Assembly (NCBI GenBank): GCA_009746045.1
Contig: RPFO01000175.1
Span: 1,770,898 to 1,834,897, forward strand
DNA length: 64,000 nucleotides
From: Mesostigma viride
Lineage: Eukaryota; Streptophyta; Mesostigmatophyceae; Mesostigmatales; Mesostigmataceae
Reading direction: 5' to 3'
The position numbers and the translations under genes are program-made. Numbering within the stretch: position 1 is the first letter of the stretch; each line of letters begins with the position of its first letter. Below are positions 56,871-64,000 of this stretch, one piece after another. The notes below the pieces were generated by a model. The model was not told the DNA's origin and ran no database searches. It saw only the letters and a program-made list of their open reading frames with translations.

Positions 56871-59800
56871 CAGGGGTCACCCGCAGTATCGCAACAAGAA
56901 TCGCAACTACGCAACTTTCCAGGAGGACCAAAAAACACTTTTGTTGCGATTCTTGCGAGGACCGATTTGGACGAAAAGTTGCGAAACGGCAAACGCGTGG
57001 TATCGCAACTAAAGATACACCCCAACGTGAAGTATGTCACTCCTTGGCTGACCGGCGCGAAGAATCAACCGAACTGAAATGAGCGGCGTCAGAAAAATGC
57101 TATAGCCGCAGTCGCGCAACATCTAATGGCACAGATGCGCACATTATCTCGGGCTGGTTTTTACTGCGTCTACACGCGTTAACCATCACGGGGGTGACGA
57201 TGAAAGGCAGCACTTGTTCTTAGCTTCTGTATCATTGAATTTTTCGCAACCAGTAGAATTCGTATGATGTATTTCGCGTATTTCATCATCGTTCAGGGCC
57301 AGGAAAGTCTCGACGCCGTGATGAGATTGCCTTTCTGTCATGAGATTGCTAGCTTTCCGCTAGCCTTCTTTTTGCGGTTTCGGCATGGCGCAGTTTAGTG
57401 TACCTGCGGACACCGTCAACAAGGTAAAGTCGTTATCTCATTCGGTAAGTAATCTCGGACACGTTGTTGAAGGTTTGTGGTGTTAAGTTCGCTAACTTAC
57501 TACTCCTGTGTACTGGTTTGTGGTTGTGGTTTTGTACAACCGTCGTCGTAAGATTTTCATCAGTTTTGTTCATGATTAGCTGCGTCTGTACCTAATTTTC
57601 TAGAATGACGATTGATTTAACATCTAAAGGAGTTGTAGATGGTAGCACGATGGTTTCTATTGCCTAAATTCTTCAGGAAAGATGGTATCATGGCCAGTTT
57701 TTTGTCAGCCTTTTGGCTTTGCTAGTAAAGGACGCCTGTGCAGTTGTGCAGTCCGTGCAACATCTATGGAGGCCCCAGTGCCTTGCTGACGTAGAAAAGA
57801 AGTTCGATGCAGTGTTTGTACATTTTCATCCTAGGCATGCAAATGGAGGTCATTTCTCATGTTCTGGATGCATGGGTAACACCGCCCCTTGCACCCCCTT
57901 GCTACGTGTGCATTTGGGCCTTGGTTTGTGAAGACGTCCAATATTGCATTATCACTTAACATTGCATTGTAAGTGTCTTTTTTATCGCACCCGTGCACCC
58001 CCCTGAGATTAGTGCTGTATTTAGCACCCATAGGACATATAGGACATTGCAACATGACTAATGACATGACCCCGAAGTAACTCCCTATATGCGTGTGCTT
58101 TGGTCCCAGTATGGACACTAGATTGTTATCAGGCTGGTTTCTGGACATTATCATGCAAGGTGCAACCAGCCATAATTAGGGGTAGAGTTACACACTGGTC
58201 ATCCAAGGGCTAAGTGCAGGCCAGCACGCGGTAAAATGGTGACTGTGCATTAATATTTAAAAATTAAATTACAACACGCAGACGCTACGCGTTGATCAGG
58301 CGTCGCGTGACCGCCATGCGAACATTAATAGTTGTCGCGTATATTACATCCTCAATGATGTGGAGGCGGAGATGGAATGAGTATCTATAATGTCACCTTG
58401 AGTGACACGGTTGCTGACACCACGGCCCGAATCACTGTTATTACACTTGTACTGAATTGGGTCACATGCATACCCCCACCGACTTGGGGTTGGTATCCTT
58501 TATATATCCTGCCATGGACTGGAATCGTTGTCTCCTTGAATACATGTATAACTCACATGGGTCAGGGGGCCTGCCCATATTCACCACTATATTAATCCCT
58601 AAAAGGTGCTTACACTGTCCTCGGTCGCATTCATGCATGCATTCGCGTATCCATGCATGCAATCACTTCCATCCCTGCAAGCATTCACGCATCCATGCAT
58701 GCAAACACCATCCATCCACGCAAGCATTCACGTATCCATGCATGCAAACACCATCCACCCATGCAAGCATTCACACATTCATGCATGCAAACACCATCCA
58801 TCCATGCTAGCATTCACGTATCCATGCATGCAAACACCACCCATCCGTGCAAGCATTCACGTATCCATGCATGCAAACACCATCCACCCAGGCAAGCATT
58901 CACGTATCCATGCATGCAAACACCACCCATCCGTGCAAGCATTCACGCATCCATGCATGCAAACGCCATCCACCCATGCAAGCATTCACGTATCCATGCA
59001 TGCAAACACCATCCACCCCAAGCTTTCAGGTATCCATGCATGCAAACACCACCCATCCATGCATGCAAACACCATCCACCCATGCAAGCATTCACACATT
59101 CATGCATGCAAACACCATCCATCCCTGCAAGCATTTACGTATCAATGCATGCAAACACCACCCATCCCTGCAAGCATTCACGTATCCATGCATGCAAACA
59201 CCATCCATCCCTGCAAGCATTCACGTATCCACGCATGCAAACACCATCCATCCCTGCAAGCATTAATGCAATATCGATTCGTGTAATTAGCACCCATCCT
59301 GCGAGCATCCATGCAATTACCACCCATCCTGCGAACATTCACGTGCAATCCATGCATGCAGACACCGCCATCCATTCGATGCAAGCATTCACGTTTCCAT
59401 GCAGCCACCCATCCTCGGCCCGCAGCATCATGGTGAACACAGCATTTCCCTTGCCCGGCCTGCGGCCGGACTGTAACACTGGACTGTCTCACCGCTTTAA
59501 CAAAGACGGTTCAGGGCGATATATGTAGTCGCCTCAAAGTTGCACCCGCACGGCCAGCAAATGCTGGGCCGCTGCCATCCCCACTTCACAAACACACCCT
59601 CTTTCAGAATCTGTCCAGTATTGTTGCCTAATGCATCCCCGTTCGAAAGAGCGACATAATGAAACCACACTATGAATGAAACAACGCAGTTTGTTTAACA
59701 TGCCACGGCGCCGACTATACCTCAAGACCATAGCTGTGTAATGTCGGCGGGACAATGACGGGGTAATGACGCGCAATGACGAGACGATGACGCGCGTGAT

Positions 59801-60297
59801 GATTAGGGAACTGTTTGATAACGAAAGGTTAGTGGTTGTAGACTAATTATAGGTCGTTGATTATTCAATGAAGAGGCGGCACACTTTTGTTTTTGTCCAT
59901 TATTGCACTGACTTCCGCGCGATGAATCCCACTGAACTGAACTGAACACCGCGCGGCCAATCAATCGTCAACGGCGGTAACTATTGCAAGTACATATCGG
60001 ATCCTGCACGCCGATTGGCGACAATTTATTCCTTTCGGCGCACGTGTACGGCGTACTTTTGGTATACTTGCCAGGTTTGTTGCGATTCTGTTGCATTGCG
60101 GAACTCTAGAATTGGTGGGGTTTCAGTTGCGGAACTAGGTGTTGCGATACTCGAGCACGCTCCCATTTTTCATCCAAACATCACTTTTGAAAAGTGAAGG
60201 TGCCATGGTGTGCCCATACCTGCCCTTAATCGAAGTGGATGATAAATTTTTTTTTTTTGAGTTGCGATTCTTGTTGCGATACTGCGGGTGACCCCTG
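56871..60297. mobile_element. Element D: non-autonomous DNA transposon with 38-bp inverted ends
   Basis: 56871-56908 (CAGGGGTCACCCGCAGTATC and 18 more) is the exact reverse complement of 60260-60297. Flanks suggest a TA duplication (56869-56870, 60298-60299). TTGCGAT/ATCGCAA words repeat near both ends (56942, 60079, 60140). No transposase found. A possible first exon, ATGGCGCAGTTTAGTGTACC at 57386 followed by a GTAAAG donor, may be a captured gene piece. The superfamily is unclear. Confidence 0.75.
58630..59400. repeat. 43-bp minisatellite in element D
   Basis: Units contain CATGCAAACACCATCCA and GCAAGCATTCACGTATCC, repeated about 15 times with variation. The SMHANTIHPCKHSRIHA-type frames are repeat translations. 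Confidence 0.85.
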
Positions 60298-60299
60298 TA

Positions 60300-61078
60300 C
60301 CCTGTTCAGGAGGGATGGGGAGTGGAGTATCAGGCTTCAGGCTGGAGGAGATTATCAACAGACCATTGTGAAGGCCTTGCCAGAGAAGATCACCCAGGCT
60401 GCAGGACCTGAGTTGAGAGGCATGTGGGCCTGGTTTGCCAGCATCTGTGGTCCGTCTTTGATGGTCCATAGCAGAATGCCTGATGATGTGCTTGAGGATG
60501 AGAAGCCTCGAGTCATAGCCCGACTGGTGGAGAGTACCCCTGATCTGATTTTGTCTGGGATTGACTTTGCCCAGCCTATCACCTTGGAGATCTTTGTTGA
60601 CAGTTCCATGGATGCTCGCCAGGTTACCAAGGTCAGGGGGAGATCTGCTGCTCTGTTTGCTTTTTATCAGAGCAGGGCAAGTTTGTTCAGCTGGTACAGC
60701 AGACTGCAGAAGAGGGTCTGTATCAGTTCAGATGTGGCAGAATGCAGGGCCATATGCGAGGGGATCCAGTCCAGCTTGTACATAAAGGAGTTAATGCTGG
60801 AGCTGGCTTCAGTTACCCCTTGGTCCTTGCAGATGGAGACGTTGTTGCTAACAGACAGCATGGGTATGGTCCAGTTTGTTCACAAGCAACTGGCCAGAAG
60901 CCGGGACCTGGATTATTTGTTGCTGAAGGAGTTGGCCAGTTTGGTTGACTTGAAGCATATCCCTGGCGAAGAGAACCCTGCTGATGCATTGACCAAGCTG
61001 CCACACAAGGCCCCAGCCCAGTACAATGTACTGAGGAAGCTCATGAATGCTGACTGCCAAGTTGGTCTATCTGTCTAA
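60300..61078 (+). pseudogene. Element A: end of RT and RNase H
   Basis: Copia-type RNase H: LEIFVDSSMDARQ with the first Asp, CISSDVAECRAICEGIQ with Glu, LLLTDSMGMVQFVHKQLAR with the second Asp, and HIPGEENPADALTKLPH with the last Asp. It degrades RNA of the RNA-DNA hybrid during reverse transcription. The frame is open to TAA at 61076-61078, but is offset by one base from the RT frame before D. Confidence 0.8.
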
Positions 61079-61826
61079 AAGCTGAGAGCTGGGTGCTTAA
61101 GTCTCTGGATATCAGGCTGGGAGCTTGATTGTACATAATCCTGAGCACACCTTGAGGGGTGAGACATGTCTCTGGTGTGGGAATGTCTGACATTGTCTCT
61201 GATGGAGAGATGTCTATCTGGGGTTTTCATCTCAGTCTGAGGTTTCCCCAGATCTGTGGTTTGTGGGCGGGGTTCGATTCCCTGGTGCCGTCTTAAGGCG
61301 GAGTTTCACGGACTGGCTGACCCATCCATCATGTTGATGAGGTGGCGACAGGTCCCCTGATTTTCCACGGTTGGAGTGAGTATAGGAGCTTGTGTGTCTG
61401 CATGTGCTTCGCGTAGATGTTGTATCTGGTTCGATAAGGGGCAGCTGACCGGCGCCGACTCCCGTCTGGGGGTCAGCAATGTTTTCTGATGAGCTGTTGT
61501 GGGTGATCTGTGGGGTTTCGCCTAAGGTCCTGAAGGTTGTACATACTTCTCAAGTTCTTCACTGAACACCTATGGGCTGCCACAGTTGGCCAACCTCTTG
61601 TACATGGGTAACACAACGAGCCTCCCAGGAAGGGATAGGGACTCATTGTAATTTGTTTGTGCTCCTGAACCAGTATGGGTGCTATGTACATATAATAAGG
61701 AATCCAAGCTGACTGTCATGCCCAGCGGGTTGTGACTTGTAGTCGGGGAGGATGTCCAGTACCCATTGTGTGTGTTTGTATGTAGACTTGTGTGAGCTGC
61801 TACAGCTCAAGAAAAGAAAGGATTGG
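61079..61826 (+). other. 3' noncoding region of element A with purine tract
   Basis: No open frame of note. GGTTCGATTCC at about 61272 is a perfect Pol III B-box word with a pairing T-stem, but no full tRNA folds around it by eye. AAGAAAAGAAAGGATTGG directly before the LTR is a likely polypurine tract. Confidence 0.5.
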
Positions 61827-62525
61827 AGTTAACGCCAAGCGCATTGGCGTGTTCCTGATTCGGCATATCTCCGCGATTCCAGCGGCACCGGAACGAGTTC
61901 ATTCCGACAAGTATCAAGAAAGTTATGGCGTTCCGACTTCCCGGTCGCGCGCGAGCGTGAGCCGGCTGTTCTTCTAAGTCGTGCGTGAATATGTGCCGAC
62001 GACATATGGGGTCGACAGTAATTCCTGGGCTGACAGGAATTAGGTGCTGAACCTACGACGGTATTGGAATAATACGTCGTACGCAGGAAATAGGAACCTT
62101 AACCTGTGGTCTGTTGGTACCGCAGGCTTAGTCCTGGACTTCTAGGTGCAGATGCAATAATCACTTTTGTGGTGACTGTACTCTGTGGTCACTGCGCCTG
62201 TATGGCAGACCTACTGTATAGGATCTGGGCGATGTACAGGTTGTGAATGCTGTACCGGAAGTGTTAATACTGAGCAGGCCTCCTAGGCTGCTCAGGACTA
62301 GCAAAGCACAGTGCACAAGTATATAAAGAATAGGCCAGTGCCAATTGGGCATCTCTTGCGAGCCCGCCTCACGTGTGTTGCCTTGACTTGGCAAACTCGT
62401 GTCTAAGCCTCAAGTGTCTGAGCGCTGTAACATTATCCAATTTTAACAAAGCTCCGTTCCAACCACATTCACACATTGCTGCATTGCAACCATATCCTTA
62501 TACATAGCGTTTAAAAACGTTAACT
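61827..62525 (+). repeat. 3' LTR of element A
   Basis: 699 bp, the same as 35028-35726 apart from one base I could see (T at about 35399 is C at 62196). Confidence 0.9.
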
Positions 62526-63020
62526 GTCGCAGCCCAGCTCCAACGGCAGACGCTTGACCTCCGCGAGGAGGCCGAGCTCGCCAAGCGCAGCCTCAACGTC
62601 ATTGTCAAGAACTTTGACATGGAGGAAGGTGAGAATTCCGAGAAGCTTACGCGTGCGTTTGAGAGAGAAATCCTTGGTCGCATGGGTCTTAATGGCGAGA
62701 TCGACCTGGTCGCCCACCGCCTTCCCCGCGCGCGGGGTAAGGCAGGGGCCCCCCCGCTCCTTCTCACCTTTAAGAACCCGGCGGACAAGATTTCTTTTCT
62801 CCGACGCCGCAAGCGGCTCGAGAAGACTCTCTTCACCCTTGACGACGACTTGACCCTGGCGCAGCAACAACGGCGACGGGAGCTATGGCCGACCTACCTC
62901 CAGCTCCGGCAGACCAAGGCGGGGCAGCCGGTGTACTGGAAGGGGGCGGCCATCTACGTCGGCCACAAGCCCTGGCATGCGACCCCCGCGGCCCCAGCGA
63001 CTCCAGACGCCCCAGCTTAG
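62526..63020 (+). pseudogene. C-terminal half of L1-like LINE ORF1
   Basis: Resumes the frame cut at 35027: VAAQLQRQTLDLREEAELAK, then a domain with LNVIVKNFDMEEGENSEKL, PPLLLTFKNPADKISFLRRR and RRELWPTYLQLRQ, ending VYWKGAAIYVGHKPW and TAG at 63018. The layout (coiled coil, RRM-like fold, basic C-terminal domain) resembles L1 ORF1 proteins; the fold is inferred. Confidence 0.6.
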
Positions 63021-64000
63021 GGGAATACAGCAGTAGTAGTGTAGAATAGATAGACCGTGGCCATGTACATGTACGCCTCCTACAGGCACTATACCAGCTG
63101 AGCCACGAGCATTATTTAACCATGTACATGTGTGCCTATGATGTGCCACACTCCAGATGATGCCTAGCCTTATTTAGTTATGCTGTGCCCATGCAGAGAG
63201 CTGCTCTCTGCTGAGATGCCACGCTCTAGTTTTTGTATAGCCATGATGATCTTCCTCCCCCGTGCCAGGATCCCCTTAGTTGGGTTGAACCTGAGACAGC
63301 ATGGAGGTGCCGGTGCCCTTGAGGCACCTAGAGCAGGGGTAGCTTACATTCCCACCCTTGCATGAAGTAGCCTAGAATGTATTAACTCGTCGTCTGTCCC
63401 AACTCAGTCCTAATAATAGGACTGAGTTGACCTTTTTCAACCGTGTGTAGTGACTAGGTGGGGGGTCCATCCAAGATGCTTAGATGTGGGTCTATCTATG
63501 GAGTATTTGATGTCCTCTTGCTGGCAAAAATACTACATCAGTGAAAACTTGACCCTAATTCCTAAAAATTACATGGATGTATGGCACCGTCGGCGAATTT
63601 GCATTTTTGTGTGGAAGCATGAGTGGCAAAAATTGAATAAATTCCATATGCATGTTAAAAAAATACAGGCATGTAATCAATATTGTTCTTGACCTGTGGC
63701 AAAAAACTGGACTCCATTTGGCCACTGGCACTGCCTGAAACACGCCAAATACTGCCAGTCCTATACATAGGACTGGGCCATGCTAGCAATTTGCAAGCAT
63801 GTAAGTGCGGTCATACTTCATAGTAGCGTGGCCACAAACCATGTCAATCAGCCCATTTCCCTTCAGGCATAATAGGAAAACATACTTGCATCATCATATT
63901 GCAGTTATATTGTACCTTAGTATGTGTGAAAGCCTATGCATACATATAGGGAATGCGTATGGATACGTAGCTACAAAGGGATGTATTATAAGTAATAACC
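63021..64000 (+). other. LINE downstream region, nothing further recognised
   Basis: No RT frame appears before the window ends. A 10-bp stem with an 8-base loop (AACTCAGTCC and its complement) stands at 63401-63428. It may be LINE spacer or host flank. Confidence 0.4.

Larger units (their letters stand above)
35028..62525 (+). mobile_element. Element A: copia-like LTR retrotransposon with atypical pol order, carrying four nested insertions
   Basis: Two 699-bp LTRs (35028-35726, 61827-62525) begin AGTTAACG and end CGTTAACT and differ at one position by my reading. GTCGC is duplicated at 35023-35027 and 62526-62530. Without F2, B, C2/C1 and D the internal region is about 6.6 kb and encodes gag, integrase, protease, RT and RNase H in that order. 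Frameshifts and stops make this copy non-autonomous. Confidence 0.85.

Noticed and set aside
58606-59528. 291-codon His-rich repeat protein in element D
   Set aside because: Open in several frames at once because the 43-bp unit lacks stops; no start context or domain.
61268-61300. tRNA gene near the B-box at 61272
   Set aside because: T-arm pairs well but no acceptor, D or anticodon stem could be placed on either side.

Overview
The window is nuclear DNA of a eukaryote with many introns and a heavy transposon load. A chlorophyte or other photosynthetic protist fits best: GC-rich exons, GT-AG introns, copia, gypsy and L1-like elements, and a possible TGTAA poly(A) signal. This assignment is inference; no host RNA gene or other diagnostic host gene is present. 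Only one convincing host gene was found, an eight-exon RING-finger/coiled-coil protein at 4178-10672. Almost everything else is mobile or repetitive DNA.

Layout. 1-4177: intergenic DNA with one short inverted-repeat element (285-776). 4178-10672: the RING gene, whose introns are full of minisatellites and partial copies of its own exon edges. 10673-15732: duplicated 3' flank, microsatellites, and a broken copy of an L1-like LINE ORF1 enclosed by an inverted repeat. 15733-33435: a minus-strand gypsy-like element G (3' LTR, RNase H remnant, gag, primer site, truncated 5' LTR). G is interrupted by a 10.8-kb non-LTR element L at 21727-32555. L has PHD, RING and C2H2 fingers, a reverse transcriptase with a YLDD motif, a restriction-like endonuclease, and an array of 22 tandem 170-bp units at its 5' end. 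L is itself interrupted by element M (25787-26555) and by palindromic element F1 (22788-23669).

33436-64000: a second copy of the L1-like LINE, whose ORF1 is split by a 27.5-kb LTR element A (35028-62525, target duplication GTCGC). Four further insertions sit inside A: palindromic element F2 (target duplication GACCA), LTR element B (GTGCT), a copia pair C2 with C1 nested in its LTR (CTCTG), and a DNA transposon D (TA). Removing each insertion and one copy of its duplication joins the reading frame of A cleanly for F2, B and C2.

Most interesting: A and B share an unusual plan. Their termini are AGTT...AACT rather than TG...CA, the integrase spacing is DD29E, and the pol order is gag-integrase-protease-RT-RNase H, with DTQA or DTNA in place of the DTGA protease motif. 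The small palindromic F elements have similar AGTTA...TAACT ends and 5-bp target duplications, so they may be non-autonomous partners moved by an A/B-type integrase. The copia LTRs carry a heat-shock-element-like GAA/TTC array just upstream of a TATA box. Reading frames were followed by eye, so frameshift positions are approximate.
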